This document shows, piece by piece, positions 24,660 through 37,296 of a DNA stretch of 57,598 bases. The translations under genes and the position numbers were made by a program. Location of the stretch: assembly GCA_031291445.1 (NCBI GenBank), contig JARLJA010000185.1, forward strand, positions 1 through 57,598. The letters run 5' to 3'. Under the pieces are notes generated by a model. It was not told the DNA's origin. It saw only the letters and a list, made by a program, of their open reading frames with translations, and made no database searches. Source of the DNA: Xanthobacteraceae bacterium (lineage in GTDB: Bacteria; Pseudomonadota; Alphaproteobacteria; Rhizobiales; Xanthobacteraceae). The number at the start of each line of letters is the position of its first letter. Within the stretch, counting starts at the first letter, position 1.

Positions 24660-27071
24660 ATGACAGGTTACATCAGATCATTCCTCGACATCGGCTTGCG
24701 CGACGTGCCGCTGGTCGGCGGCAAGAACGCTTCGCTGGGCGAACTATATTCGACGCTGGCCGCGGAGGGCGTGGCCGTGCCCAATGGCTTTGCCATCACC
24801 GCCGACGCTTTTCGCGACCGGCTCGCGGGCTCGGGCGCCGTCGACGAGTTGCATCGGGTGCTCGACGGCCTCGACAAGCGCAACATCCGGCAGCTCGCCG
24901 CACGGGCCGAAAAGGCGCGCGAGGTGGTCTATCGGGCCATGGATGACGCGGCGCTGCGCGCCGAGATCGTGGCCGCCTATCGCGAACTGGAAGGCAAGGC
25001 GGGACGGGGCCTTGCGGTCGCGGTGCGAAGTTCGGCCACCGCGGAGGACCTGCCGACCGCGAGCTTCGCTGGCCAGCACGACAGTTTCCTCAACGTGCGC
25101 GGCGCCGACCAGCTGTTCGAGGCGTGCCGGCGCTGTTTTGCCTCGCTCTTCACCGATCGCGCGATCTCCTACCGGCTCGACAACGGCTTCGATCACTTCA
25201 AGGTGGCGCTGTCGGTCGGCGTCATGCGCATGGTGCGCTCGGACCGCGCCGCCAGCGGCGTCATCTTCACGCTCGACACCGAATCCGGCTTCCGCGACGT
25301 GGTGTTCGTGACCGGCGCCTACGGTCTCGGCGAGACCATCGTGCAGGGCAAGGTCGATCCGGACGAATTCTACGTCCACAAGGCCACCTTACGGCAGGGC
25401 TTTCGCGCCATCATGCGCCGGCGGCTCGGCGCCAAGCAGGTGCGCATGATCTATGGCCAGAGCGGCGGCGCCGCCACGGTGACCCGCAGCGTGCCGCAGG
25501 CGGAGCGGCAACGGTTCTGCCTGTCCGATGCCGAGGCCGTCAGCCTGGCCGAGACCGCGGTGCGGATCGAAGCGCATTATTCGCGCGAGGCCGGTGTGCC
25601 GACGCCGATGGACATCGAATGGGCCAAGGACGGCACCGATGGCCGCCTCTACATCATCCAGGCGCGCCCGGAGACCGTGGCCTCGCGGCGCTCGCCCGAC
25701 GTCATCGAAACCTACAGCCTGAAGGGCCATGGCCCAGTGCTGGTCACGGGGCGGGCGGTCGGGGAGAAGATCGCGACCGGCAAGGTTCGGCTGATCCGCG
25801 GTTCGCGTGATCTCGCGGCCTTCAAACCGGGCGAAATCCTGGTGGCGCCGTCGACCAGCCCGGACTGGGAGCCGGTGTTGAAGATCGCCGCCGGCGTGAT
25901 TACCGACAAGGGCGGCCGGACCTGTCATGCGGCGATCGTGGCCCGCGAGCTCGGCATTCCGGCCGTGGTCGGTACCGAGCGGGCGACCGCGGTGCTCAAG
26001 ACCGGGACGACCGTGACGATCTGCTGCGCCGAGGGCGATACCGGCAACGCCTATCAGGGCAAGGTCGACTTCAACATCGCCCGCACGCCGCTCGGCAGCC
26101 TGCAGCAGCCGCGCACGCCAATCATGGTCAATGTCGGGACGCCGGAAATGGCGATGGGCGTCGCCATGAGGCCGCAGGCCGGCGTCGGTCTCGCCCGCAT
26201 GGAATTCATCATCAGCGAGCATATCGGCATCCATCCCATGGCGCTGGTGAAGCCGAAGCAGGTCACGTCGGCCAAGGCGAAGGCGACCATCGCCCGGCTG
26301 GTCCGCGGCTATCGCAAGCCCGCGGACTTCTTCGTGCAGCGGCTGTCCGAGGGCGTCGGGACCATCGCGGGAGCATTCTATCCCAAGCCCGTGATCATCC
26401 GGCTGTCCGACTTCAAGACCAATGAATATGCCAGCCTGGTCGGCGGCGAGGGCTTTGAGCCGAAGGAAGCGAACCCGATGCTCGGCTTCCGCGGCGCCAG
26501 CCGGTACAGCCATCCGGCCTATGCCGCCGGCTTCGCACTGGAATGCGCCGCACTGCGCCGGGTGCGCGAGGAGATGGGCTTCACCAATCTGCGCGTGATG
26601 GTCCCGTTCTGCCGCACGGTCGAGGAGGGCCGCCGGGTCGTCGCCACCATGGCGGACCACGGCCTCAAGCGCGGCGAAAACGGTCTCGAGATCTACGTGA
26701 TGTGCGAGATCCCCAACAACGTCATCCAGATCGATGCCTTTTCGGAAATCTTCGACGGCTTCTCGATCGGGTCCAACGATCTCACCCAGCTCACCCTCGG
26801 CGTCGATCGCGATTCCGACATCGTGGCGTTCGACTTCGACGAGCGCGATCCGGGAATGCTGGAGATGTTCAGGCTGGCCATCGAGGGCGCCAGGCGCAAC
26901 GGCCGGCATGTCGGCATCTGCGGCGAGGCGCCCGCCAACGATCCGGAGATCGCGCGCTACCTGACCCGGCTCGGCATCGACTCGATCAGCGTCAATCCGG
27001 CGAGCGTGTTTCGCACCATGGCCGCGGTGCTGGAAGCGGAGAAGGGCCTGTCGGGCACGCCGGTCGGCTGA
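24660..27071 (+). CDS. ppsA: Phosphoenolpyruvate synthase (pyruvate, water dikinase)
   Basis: This 803-residue enzyme converts pyruvate + ATP + water to PEP + AMP + phosphate for gluconeogenesis. The N-terminal ATP-grasp domain has VGGKNASLGEL and AVRSSATAEDLPTASFAGQ. The central phospho-His domain has GGRTCHAAIVARE with His423. The C-terminal PEP/pyruvate barrel has FGFSIGSNDLTQLTLGVDRDS-type residues and the catalytic-Cys region ICGEAPAN (Glu where most family members have Gln). Length and order are normal. The gene faces the agarase-like gene, whose stop is only 10 bases from its own. Confidence 0.95.
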   Translation: MTGYIRSFLDIGLRDVPLVGGKNASLGELYSTLAAEGVAVPNGFAITADAFRDRLAGSGAVDELHRVLDGLDKRNIRQLAARAEKAREVVYRAMDDAALRAEIVAAYRELEGKAGRGLAVAVRSSATAEDLPTASFAGQHDSFLNVRGADQLFEACRRCFASLFTDRAISYRLDNGFDHFKVALSVGVMRMVRSDRAASGVIFTLDTESGFRDVVFVTGAYGLGETIVQGKVDPDEFYVHKATLRQGFRAIMRRRLGAKQVRMIYGQSGGAATVTRSVPQAERQRFCLSDAEAVSLAETAVRIEAHYSREAGVPTPMDIEWAKDGTDGRLYIIQARPETVASRRSPDVIETYSLKGHGPVLVTGRAVGEKIATGKVRLIRGSRDLAAFKPGEILVAPSTSPDWEPVLKIAAGVITDKGGRTCHAAIVARELGIPAVVGTERATAVLKTGTTVTICCAEGDTGNAYQGKVDFNIARTPLGSLQQPRTPIMVNVGTPEMAMGVAMRPQAGVGLARMEFIISEHIGIHPMALVKPKQVTSAKAKATIARLVRGYRKPADFFVQRLSEGVGTIAGAFYPKPVIIRLSDFKTNEYASLVGGEGFEPKEANPMLGFRGASRYSHPAYAAGFALECAALRRVREEMGFTNLRVMVPFCRTVEEGRRVVATMADHGLKRGENGLEIYVMCEIPNNVIQIDAFSEIFDGFSIGSNDLTQLTLGVDRDSDIVAFDFDERDPGMLEMFRLAIEGARRNGRHVGICGEAPANDPEIARYLTRLGIDSISVNPASVFRTMAAVLEAEKGLSGTPVG

Positions 27072-27081
27072 GCGGCCTGGA

Positions 27082-28419
27082 CTAGGCTACAGGCGTGCCG
27101 GCGGTGTGCAGGGCTTCGGCGTGCTGATTGATCCGCGTCATCGCCGAGGTGAGCTCGGCATAGACCTCGTCCGCGATGGTGACCACGCCGTAGTTGGAAT
27201 CTTCCCCGTCGAAGCGGCCGGCCGCCGGCTGGTCGGCATGCTCGAACCAGTGATAGCCGACGATCGAGGGCTGGCGCAGCGCTGCCGACACGTAAGCCTC
27301 GAAGGCTGTGGCACGCTCCCGCTGGCCGGCGACGCGCGGGCCGCCGCCGCGGCTGTTGGGCAGGCCGGCATCGTCGCCGCGAAACGAGAATTCGGTGATC
27401 AGGCAGGGTCTGCCCGCCGAAGCGAAGATCGCGATGGTCTCGGCCGGATCGAACCCGTAGCAGTTGAACGAGATGACGTCGAGATGGCGCGCCGCCGCGG
27501 CAATCACGCCGGGCAGGGGCGGGGCGCCGAACCGTGAGCCGATCACCAGGTGATGGGGATCGACCGCCTTGATGGCGGAGACGCAGAGTTCGAAGTAGCG
27601 ATCGGCGACCACGCTGGCGAAGGCGTCGCAGTCCGAGGCGAAGGCCGCGCGCAAGGGATCCTGCCGGTTGGCCGTGGCTTCCCGGGCCCCGCTCGCGCCG
27701 CCCGGCGGCAGCCGGACGAAGGGCGGCCGCAACTGCGGCCTGTGGCCGAGCTCGTCCCATGATTTTGCGTTCTGGCGCCAGGCCGCGTTGAAGTTGCCGA
27801 TGTCGCGGTAGTGCGCCTGCAGCATCTCGAGCGCGGCGATGCGGCCCGGCCGGCGGGGCGGCAGGTTCATGAACAGGGTGAGCAGTTCGTCGCCGCCGCG
27901 CCAGTCCGTCGACCAGTGCAGTTCGTTGTCGATGAAGGTGCCCAGCAGTCCGGCGGCGTTGCGGTGGGGCGCGCAATGACTGCGGGCGCGGTCGGCGACG
28001 TGGGCGGCAAACGCGGGATCGAAGACGTCGGGAAAGACCGCGTCGGGACGATGCAGGTGGAAGGAGGCGCCGAGGTCGACCGTCCGGGCGTAGGCAAGCG
28101 GCTGCGCTCCCGCCCCGGCGACGTGCTCGTCCGACCAGCACCCGAGCGTGTTGAAATGCCAGCCGCGCAGGCGATCGGCCGCCGCCTCCCGCCAGGCGTA
28201 GCGGTCGCCGTATTTGCGGGTGCAGGCCTCGCGGTAGGGGGCGTGTTCGGTATCGCGGATATTGTCCGGGTCGAAGCGGACGTTGTTCACGCCCTTGGAC
28301 AGGAAGCGGCCACCGTCGGGGTCGACCAGCCACCACACGCCGTCCTGCTCGTCAACGCGGAAAAAGCCGGTGGCGGCAAAGCGTTCGTCGGCGATGCCGC
28401 CCCAGCTGGTGCGGTGCAT
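27082..28419 (-). CDS. Agarase-like (beta/alpha)8 glycoside hydrolase
   Basis: The ATG at 28419 has AAGGAC eight bases before it and gives 445 residues; a GTG at 28488 would add 23. The likely acid/base Glu166 is in FIDNELHW and the nucleophile Glu343 in CLITEFSF. GYHWFEHADQPAAGRFDGEDSNYG near the end is the substrate-cleft signature of beta-agarase-like clan GH-A proteins. No signal peptide is seen, so it probably acts in the cytoplasm on imported oligosaccharides. A GH1 enzyme, glucokinase and PfkB kinase are nearby. The exact substrate is unknown. Confidence 0.75.
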   Translation of the reverse strand: MHRTSWGGIADERFAATGFFRVDEQDGVWWLVDPDGGRFLSKGVNNVRFDPDNIRDTEHAPYREACTRKYGDRYAWREAAADRLRGWHFNTLGCWSDEHVAGAGAQPLAYARTVDLGASFHLHRPDAVFPDVFDPAFAAHVADRARSHCAPHRNAAGLLGTFIDNELHWSTDWRGGDELLTLFMNLPPRRPGRIAALEMLQAHYRDIGNFNAAWRQNAKSWDELGHRPQLRPPFVRLPPGGASGAREATANRQDPLRAAFASDCDAFASVVADRYFELCVSAIKAVDPHHLVIGSRFGAPPLPGVIAAAARHLDVISFNCYGFDPAETIAIFASAGRPCLITEFSFRGDDAGLPNSRGGGPRVAGQRERATAFEAYVSAALRQPSIVGYHWFEHADQPAAGRFDGEDSNYGVVTIADEVYAELTSAMTRINQHAEALHTAGTPVA

Positions 28420-28757
28420 GGGTTGTGTCCTTGGCTCCGCCGCGTTCTTCCCACAGGCGAGGGCGCAGCCGTTGATCTTCCTCAACACCTGAACCTCGTC
28501 TCCGTCCCTCTAGCAGGCCGGTGGTGCGGCACCGGCGATCGCCGCCGGTCCTGTCTCGCGTGATGGATGTCCGCGTCCAATGGCTGCCGGACTGGTTGCA
28601 CCTTCGATGGGGCGAGGACAGCGTGCGGCAAGTCACGGGTACGCATCGCGGCGCGAACCAGGATTTGGCAGGAAAACCGAAAGGATACTGCCAATCGGCG
28701 CTTGTCTGATGGAGCTGCCGGATTAGTATCCGCGGTGCGTCGCCACGGCCGGGAATA
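28420..28757. other. Divergent intergenic region of the sugar locus
   Basis: This is 338 bases between the divergent agarase-like and ABC membrane genes. Bases 28420-28488 may encode an N-terminal extension of the former. No clear promoter motif or hairpin stood out to me. Confidence 0.4.
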
Positions 28758-29885
28758 ATGAGCCTTTTCCACCAGACTCCCCAACCTCCCGATCAATTGC
28801 ACCTTCTGACCCGCTTCTGGCGGTCCGCATTTTCCATGCGGGAGAGCAGGGGCTGGGCGGTCGTTCTGTCCGCCTATCTGGTCGTCGTCAGCCTGCTGCA
28901 ACTGGGCGTCCAGGTCTGGCTGAACCTGTGGAATCGCAATTTCTTCGATTCGCTGGAGCGCCGGGACGTCGGCGCCCTTCAAACGCTCGCGGAGCTCTTC
29001 GTTCCGCTGGCTGCTGCCAGCATCCTGCTGGGCGCCGCGTCGGTCTGGGGGCGCATGACGGCGCAGCGCAAATGGCGCAGGGCGATGACGCGCCACGTCG
29101 TCGCCAAGTGGCTCGCCAAGCATCGCTACCGCCAACTCGGCCATCTGGTGAAGGGCACCGAGAACCCGGAATACCGGATCGCGGTCGACATTCGGGTCGC
29201 CACCGACATTCCGGTCGATCTCGCTCTTGCCTTCCTGTCGTCGGTGATGACTGCGCTCGCGTTCTTCGGCGTGCTGTGGTCGGTCGGGGGCAGTCTCGAG
29301 CTGCCGGTGCTGGGAATGACGGTGACGATTCCGGGCTATCTCGTGGTCGGTGTCATCATCTATTCCGGCATCATGACGTCGCTCATGCTGTTCTTCGGTC
29401 ATCATCTGACCGGGGTGATCGAGCACCTGAACCAGTCCGAGGCCGAATTTCGCGCGGCAGTCGACGCCTTCCGGCTCGAGCCGAACGGTGATGAGAGCCA
29501 CCCCGGGAACGGCAAGGCCGCTACTTTGACCGTCAAGTTGCAGAATGCGCTGGTGTCGTGGCGCGAGCTGTGCTGGCAGCTGGTGCGCACCACGCTGGTC
29601 GGCCAGGGCAACCCGATCCTGGCCCCGGTCGTCGGCTGGCTGCTGTGTTTGCCGAAATATCTCACCGGTGCGATGACGCTGGGCGAGTTGACCCAGTCGG
29701 CCGCGGCCTTCGTCACCGTTCAAGGCGCGTTCAACTGGCTGGTCGACAATTATCAGCGTGTCGCCGATTGGCAGTCATCGGCGCACCGCGTTGCCACTCT
29801 GCTGGTTGCGCTCGACGAGCTCGAAGCCAACGAAGCCGCAGGCCAAATGTCCTCGCGCCCGGACTCACAGGTCATATCGAGTTGA
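28758..29885 (+). CDS. ABC transporter membrane-domain protein without ATPase (SbmA/BacA/YddA-like)
   Basis: The 375-residue protein has about five to six membrane helices and the family motif N-P-E-Y-R-I-x-x-D-I after the third, as in the ABC_membrane_2 / SbmA-BacA / YddA group. YddA-type proteins continue for about 200 residues with an ATPase domain. Here translation stops soon after the membrane domain, as in SbmA/BacA peptide importers. It is either a genuine stand-alone importer or a truncated YddA-type protein. Its last 14 bases overlap the end of the convergent pfkB gene, so the 3' end may have been rearranged. Confidence 0.75.
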   Translation: MSLFHQTPQPPDQLHLLTRFWRSAFSMRESRGWAVVLSAYLVVVSLLQLGVQVWLNLWNRNFFDSLERRDVGALQTLAELFVPLAAASILLGAASVWGRMTAQRKWRRAMTRHVVAKWLAKHRYRQLGHLVKGTENPEYRIAVDIRVATDIPVDLALAFLSSVMTALAFFGVLWSVGGSLELPVLGMTVTIPGYLVVGVIIYSGIMTSLMLFFGHHLTGVIEHLNQSEAEFRAAVDAFRLEPNGDESHPGNGKAATLTVKLQNALVSWRELCWQLVRTTLVGQGNPILAPVVGWLLCLPKYLTGAMTLGELTQSAAAFVTVQGAFNWLVDNYQRVADWQSSAHRVATLLVALDELEANEAAGQMSSRPDSQVISS

Positions 29886-30809
29886 CGACGACCAGCGGTC
29901 GCAGCTGGTAGGCGTCGGCCGGACGGCAAAGCGCGGTGCCTTCGTGGGTCAGCGCCGCCGAGCCGGCGGCCACCGCGAGGCGAAAGGCATCGGCCAGCAT
30001 ATCGCCCCTGGCCAGGCTGAAAACCATGGCGCCGAGAAAACTGTCCCCGGCGCCCACGGTGCTGACCGGTTCGATCGGCAGAGGTTGGGCGCGCAGGGTT
30101 TCGTTCCGGGTGACGAGCAGGGCGCCAAGATGCCCGAGCGACAGCGCGACGACCTCGACTTTGCCGGCTTCGATGAACCCCAGCGCCGCGGAAATCCAGT
30201 CGTCCTGGGTGAGCAGTTCGACCCCGGCGAGATCGCGCATCTCGCGCAGGTTCGGCTTGATCAGGTACACGCCGTGCTCGATGGCGGCGGCGAGCGGTGC
30301 GCCGGAGGTGTCGAGAATGAACTTGGCTCCCAGCCCGCGAGCGACCGCTGCGGCCCGCTGATAGAAATCAGTTGGCACGCCCGCGGGCAGGCTGCCGCTG
30401 GCGACCACGAATTTCGGCGGCGGCACGGTTGAGCCCAGGAGGTCGAGACAGCCCTGCCACTCCGTGTCCTTGAGCGGCGGCCCCGGCAGGATGAAACGAT
30501 ACTGCTGGCCGGTGCCGAGCTCGGAGACCGAGAAATCCTCGCGAGTCTCCGCCTGGACTTCGACCACCCGGTTTGCAACGCCTTCGTCATCGACCAGGCG
30601 CCGGAGCAGGCGTCCGGTAAAGCCGCCGACCGGGAAGATCGCCTCGACGTCGCCGCCGAACCTGCTGACGACGCGCGCGACGTTGACGCCGCCGCCGCCG
30701 GGGTCCCGCCGCTGCGGCGTGCAGCGCAGCTTTCGCACCGGCACGACCCGGTCGACGGACGTCGACAGGTCGATCGCGGGGTTCGGCGTCAGGGTGATGA
30801 TCTCCGCCA

Positions 30810-30813
<4 letters not shown>
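29872..30813 (-). CDS. PfkB-family hexose(-phosphate) kinase
   Basis: This 313-residue ribokinase-fold enzyme is of the 1-phosphofructokinase / 6-phosphofructokinase-2 type. It begins IITLTPNPAIDLS, has the first PfkB signature DPGGGGVNVARVVSRFGG, a V-A-S-G-S-L-P segment and the catalytic GAGDSFLGAM with the base Asp. It overlaps the glk stop by 4 bases (ATGA), so the two are translationally coupled. Following GH1 and glucokinase, it would carry fructose 6-phosphate to the bisphosphate. The precise substrate (fructose-6-P, fructose-1-P or tagatose-6-P) is not determined by sequence. Confidence 0.88.
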
Positions 30814-33234
<2,421 letters not shown>

Positions 33235-33297
33235 TCAGGCGCGAGAATTGAGACAGGTCAAGACTGCGACGTTGGGGCTTCGCGCATGCGGCGCCGG

Positions 33298-35523
33298 CTA
33301 TTCCACCACGCCGCCGCGGCGCAGGTCCGCCTCGATCTGCAGCCGCGTGCCGCCGCCGAAGCGGGCGCGGTAGACCTGCAGATTCTCCATCACCCGCTGG
33401 ACGTAGTTGCGGGTCTCCGAGAACGGGATGCGCTCGACCCAGTCGACCGCGTCGACCCGGGCGTCGCGCGGGTCGCCGTAGCGGTCGATCCACTTCTTCA
33501 CGCTGCCGCGGCCGGCGTTGTAGCCGGCAAAGGTCATGATGTAGGAGCCGCGGTAGTCCTCGATCAGGCCGCCGAGTTCGGCCGCGCCGACTGAAGCGTT
33601 GTAGGACGGATCCGACAGGAGCCGCTTCTGGTCGAAGGTCGCGCCGTATTTCTTGGTGACGTAACGTCCGGCCTCGGGGGTCACCTGGAGCAGGCCGAGC
33701 GCATTGGCGCTGGAGACGACCTTGGGATTGAACGCGCTTTCCTGCCGCGCGATGGCGAACACCACGCTGCGCTCGACTTCCGGCCCGATGGTGCGGAACG
33801 GCGGAATGCCCGACACCGGATAGGCGTAGTGGTCGAACGGCAGGCCGCGGTTGAGCGCGGCTTTGCCGATCAGCAGCATGCCGCGGGCGTCGTTGTGGTG
33901 CTGCGCCAACTCGGCGAGCGCCGCCAGCGCGTCGGCGTCCTCGGCATGCTCGCCGAGTTCGGCAAGGATCGGCACCACCATCTCGGTTTCGTCGAGGGCG
34001 TAGAGCAGATCCACCGCGCGATAGATCTCGAGCCGCTCGGCGGCGTGCGAATGCGACGGCGCCTCGCGCAGACCGATCTGCGGCAGACCCAGCCGCGCGC
34101 GCGCGAGCTGGCCGTAATAGCTGGTCGAATGCATCGCCGCGGACTGGTAGGCGGCGTGGGCCTCCTGCGTGCGGCCCGTGGCCTCGGCGGCGCGGCCTTG
34201 CCAGTAGCCGGCGCGGGCGAGCGCGGTCGGGTTGACGCTGCCGGCCCCGATCCTGGCGAAATGGGCCGCCGCGGTGGCGGGATCGTCGAGGAAGCGCAGC
34301 GCGATCCAGCCCGCCGTGAACTGCTGCTCGGTCTTGTAGATGTCGCGGGCCGGCAGCGCGGCGTCGCGCGCCACCAGATAGGCCGCGCGGTTGTCGCCGT
34401 CGTCGAGCAGCTTGCGGGCGAGCAGGCGCCGCTCAACCCACCATTCGTCGACGTTGACGAGACGGCCGGGGTCACGCGGCGCGTCGATCATCAGCTGCGC
34501 GGCCTGGGCATGCTTCTCCTCGCGGCGCAGCTCCTGGATGCGGCTGAAGATGTAACCAGGATCGTCGCGCAGTTCGGCCGGCACGTCGTCGAGCAGCGCC
34601 TTGGCGTTGTCCGCCTTGCGGTTGACCGCCAGGTGCGCCTTGGCCAGGGCGACGTAGCCTGCTCCGAGCCGGTGCGCCGCACGCAGCGCGATCTCGGCAT
34701 CGTTGGCGTAGAGCGCGTAGTCCATCCGCGCCTTGTGGTCGCCGCCGCTTAAGAGCGCGCCGAACTGGTCGAGCGCGGCGGATTCGGTATCGCCCGACAT
34801 GGTGTCGCCGCGCCAGGCCTCGCGGACCAGGCGTTCGGCGTTGTGGCGGTCGCCGCGGCCGAGCAGGGCGCGCGCCAGCACCAGCCGTCCCTTGCCGGAC
34901 ACCGGTTCGTCGCTGCCGAACCAGTTGAGGACGGTGGCGTCGCTTTCCTTGTCGTCCCACAGCGCCGCTTCGCCGCGGCGGCGCAGGAAATTCAGGCCCG
35001 GCCAGCTCGGATTGGCGGCGATGAACGCCCGGTAGCGCTCGGCGGAGATGCCGTTGTCCTCGCTGCGCAGGATGATCCATTCGGCGAGCTTGCGCGCCAC
35101 CGGATCCTCGATCGATGCGCTGGCCTGAGTGGCCGCGGCGGGATCCTTCTGCTCGCGAACCAGCACAATCACCCGCCCGACCGCCTCGCCGTCGGTCTGC
35201 GAGGTGGTCGTCGAGGCGGATACCGCAAGCGGCGCGGCGGGCTTGTGGGGAGCGGCATGCGCGGGCGGCGCTGGCGCCGCCGCGAGGTGCGCCGGCGCAC
35301 CGGGCTTGGCCGCGACCGTGGCTGCCGGCTTGGCGGAAGTGGTGGGCTTGGCGGCGACAGCGCCGTGGCGTGGTAGCGGACGGGGTTTTGGCAGTGGAAC
35401 GGTGGTGGCGGCCGCAGCCGCCACTGCGGTGAGCGTCAGTGCGGACACAGCCGCAAGCGCGGCACTACGCCAGCGCGGCCGCGTCCATGAGAGCCGAGCG
35501 AATCCCTGGAAGTGCGACGTCAC
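33298..35523 (-). CDS. Soluble lytic murein transglycosylase
   Basis: This Slt70-type enzyme cleaves peptidoglycan glycan strands to anhydro-muropeptides in the periplasm. From the GTG at 35523 it has 741 residues; a GTG at 35595 would add 24. An N-terminal signal/anchor (RSAALAAVSALTLTAVAAAAA) is followed by an Ala/Pro-rich linker to about residue 130. A long alpha-superhelical U-domain comes next, then the catalytic SLT domain near 590-720. That domain has the catalytic Glu in AIARQESAFNP, the G-L-L-Q-V-T-P motif and AGYNAG. The C-terminus is RRGGVVE. It is divergent from dapA. Confidence 0.93.
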   Translation of the reverse strand: MTSHFQGFARLSWTRPRWRSAALAAVSALTLTAVAAAAATTVPLPKPRPLPRHGAVAAKPTTSAKPAATVAAKPGAPAHLAAAPAPPAHAAPHKPAAPLAVSASTTTSQTDGEAVGRVIVLVREQKDPAAATQASASIEDPVARKLAEWIILRSEDNGISAERYRAFIAANPSWPGLNFLRRRGEAALWDDKESDATVLNWFGSDEPVSGKGRLVLARALLGRGDRHNAERLVREAWRGDTMSGDTESAALDQFGALLSGGDHKARMDYALYANDAEIALRAAHRLGAGYVALAKAHLAVNRKADNAKALLDDVPAELRDDPGYIFSRIQELRREEKHAQAAQLMIDAPRDPGRLVNVDEWWVERRLLARKLLDDGDNRAAYLVARDAALPARDIYKTEQQFTAGWIALRFLDDPATAAAHFARIGAGSVNPTALARAGYWQGRAAEATGRTQEAHAAYQSAAMHSTSYYGQLARARLGLPQIGLREAPSHSHAAERLEIYRAVDLLYALDETEMVVPILAELGEHAEDADALAALAELAQHHNDARGMLLIGKAALNRGLPFDHYAYPVSGIPPFRTIGPEVERSVVFAIARQESAFNPKVVSSANALGLLQVTPEAGRYVTKKYGATFDQKRLLSDPSYNASVGAAELGGLIEDYRGSYIMTFAGYNAGRGSVKKWIDRYGDPRDARVDAVDWVERIPFSETRNYVQRVMENLQVYRARFGGGTRLQIEADLRRGGVVE

Positions 35524-35798
35524 GTCTTCCGCCCCCTGTCGCGTCGCGTGGCAGCTCACGCGAGCCTTGCTGCGAATCACGCCGACGCAACGCACGTGGT
35601 GGGTATTTCATTGAAGTTATGGACAAAACGCTAATTGTGTTAGCATGAGGTTTATTGCCGGCCAGCAAGGCGAAATCACGGCCTCGGCAGGCTTTCCTCA
35701 CGCTGGCAGACCCAGTATCTGTCGTGGGGACGATCGCGGCTCGTTGCCGCAGGAATGACTGGGTTTTTCAGCCACAAACCAGGGTGGAGAGTGCGACG
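35524..35798. other. Divergent slt-dapA intergenic region
   Basis: This 275-base region separates the slt and dapA starts and holds no gene. An interrupted palindrome GCTAA-TTGTG-TTAGC sits at 35630-35644 in an AT-rich patch, with TTGAAG at 35611-35616. This is where both promoters probably lie. Confidence 0.4.
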
Positions 35799-36689
35799 AT
35801 GGCAGCCAAGACGAATTTCCGCGGATCCTACACCGCCTTGGTGACGCCGTTCAAAAATGGCGCGCTCGACGAGGCCGGGTTCCGCCAGTTCGTGAACTGG
35901 CAGATCGAGGAGGGAACCCATGGCCTGGTGCCGGTCGGCACTACCGGGGAAAGCCCAACCTTGAGCCATGACGAGCACAAGCGCGTGGTGGAATGGTGCG
36001 TCGACGAGGCGCGCGGCCGCGTGCCTGTGATCGCCGGGGCGGGATCCAATTCGACCTCCGAGGCCATCAGCCTGGCGCAGCACGCGGAGGAGGCCGGGGC
36101 GTCGGCGGTGCTGGTGGTAACACCATACTACAACAAGCCGACCCAGGAGGGCCTGTACCAGCACTACAAGGCGATCAACGACGCCATCGGCATTCCCATC
36201 ATCATCTACAATATTCCCGCCCGGTCGGTGATCGACATGTCGGTCGACACCATGAAGCGGCTCTATGAGCTGAAGAACATCGCCGGCGTGAAGGATGCGA
36301 CCGCGAACATGGTCCGGGTGTCGCAGCAGCGCGCGGCCATCGGCGAGGGGTTCAACCAGCTGTCGGGCGAGGACGGCACCGCGCTGGGCTTCAACGCCCA
36401 TGGCGGCCACGGCTGCATCTCGGTCACGTCCAACGTGGCGCCGCGGCTGTGCTCCGAATTCCAGTCGGCGTGCCAGCGCGGGGATTACGCTGGAGCTTTA
36501 AAGCTTCACGACAAGCTGATGCCGTTGCACGCGAATCTGTTCATCGAGACCAATCCCTCTCCGGTCAAATACGCGCTCACGCTGCTCGGCAAGATTGCGG
36601 CCGATGTCCGCCTGCCGATGGTTCCGGTCTCCGAGTCGACCAAGGCGGCGGTCCGCAGCGCCATGGTGCACGCCGGTCTGTTGAACTGA
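35799..36689 (+). CDS. dapA: 4-hydroxy-tetrahydrodipicolinate synthase
   Basis: The 296-residue enzyme condenses pyruvate with aspartate semialdehyde, the first step committed to diaminopimelate and lysine. It carries the G-T-T-G-E motif (residues 47-51), the Y-N-I-P-A-R segment with Tyr137 and the Schiff-base Lys165 in AGVKDAT. The ATG at 35799 has GGAGAG about 9 bases upstream. Location near slt, mscL and smpB is common in this bacterial group. A longer in-frame extension upstream lacks a good start context and is rejected. Confidence 0.96.
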   Translation: MAAKTNFRGSYTALVTPFKNGALDEAGFRQFVNWQIEEGTHGLVPVGTTGESPTLSHDEHKRVVEWCVDEARGRVPVIAGAGSNSTSEAISLAQHAEEAGASAVLVVTPYYNKPTQEGLYQHYKAINDAIGIPIIIYNIPARSVIDMSVDTMKRLYELKNIAGVKDATANMVRVSQQRAAIGEGFNQLSGEDGTALGFNAHGGHGCISVTSNVAPRLCSEFQSACQRGDYAGALKLHDKLMPLHANLFIETNPSPVKYALTLLGKIAADVRLPMVPVSESTKAAVRSAMVHAGLLN

Positions 36690-36739
36690 CAGCACCGGCT
36701 GACGACGTCGCTACAGCGCTGATTCCGGCGCGGTCGGAC

Positions 36740-36779
36740 GGCCTACCCGTCCTTCCGTCGTCGGGCTTGCCGGTAGGCC
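36740..36779 (+). terminator. Hairpin downstream of dapA
   Basis: Arms GGCCTACC (36740-36747) and GGTAGGCC (36772-36779) form a perfect 8-bp stem about 50 bases after the dapA stop, with a 24-base loop. The few T residues that follow (TTTGCTTTG) are weak. It probably separates dapA from mscL transcription. Confidence 0.5.
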
Positions 36780-36830
36780 AGGAACCGGCTTTGCTTTGAA
36801 TGACCAAGCGCGCCATTGGGGGAGAGGACG

Positions 36831-37250
36831 ATGCTGAAGGAGTTCCGCGATTTCGCCATGAAGGGCAACGTCGTCGATCTTGCGGTCGGTGTCATCATCG
36901 GCGCGGCGTTCGGCTCGATCGTGACCTCGATGGTCAGCGACATTATTATGCCGATCATCGGCGCCATCACTGGCGGGCTGGATTTTTCGAACTATTTTGT
37001 CCCATTGTCGGGGAAGGTCAGCGCAAGCAATCTGGTCGACGCCAAAAAGCAAGGCGCGGTATTGGCTTGGGGAAGCTTTCTAACCCTTGTCCTGAATTTC
37101 CTGATCGTCGCCACCGTGCTGTTCTTCGTCATCAGGCTGATGAACCAGCTCAAGCGTGGCGACGCCGAGGCGCCCAAGCCCCCGCCGGCGCCGACCCGCG
37201 AACAGGTCCTGCTCGAGGAGATCCGGGACCTGTTGAAGGCAAAGTCCTGA
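36831..37250 (+). CDS. mscL: Large-conductance mechanosensitive channel
   Basis: This 139-residue MscL opens on membrane tension during osmotic downshock. It has the N-terminal amphipathic helix [20 protein letters not shown], a first membrane helix [15 protein letters not shown] with the family's G/A pore residues, a periplasmic loop and a second helix [18 protein letters not shown]. The cytoplasmic helix [10 protein letters not shown] closes it. The ATG at 36831 follows GGGGGAGAGG. Confidence 0.97.
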   Translation: MLKEFRDFAMKGNVVDLAVGVIIGAAFGSIVTSMVSDIIMPIIGAITGGLDFSNYFVPLSGKVSASNLVDAKKQGAVLAWGSFLTLVLNFLIVATVLFFVIRLMNQLKRGDAEAPKPPPAPTREQVLLEEIRDLLKAKS

Positions 37251-37296
37251 CGGTTCCGGACGCAGCCAGGAGCGTGAGACATCCATTGAGACAGTC

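Noticed and set aside
24311-24946. Plus-strand frame of 211 codons overlapping the ppsA start.
   Set aside because: Arg/Ala-rich shadow of ppsA and its GC-rich leader, with no domain.
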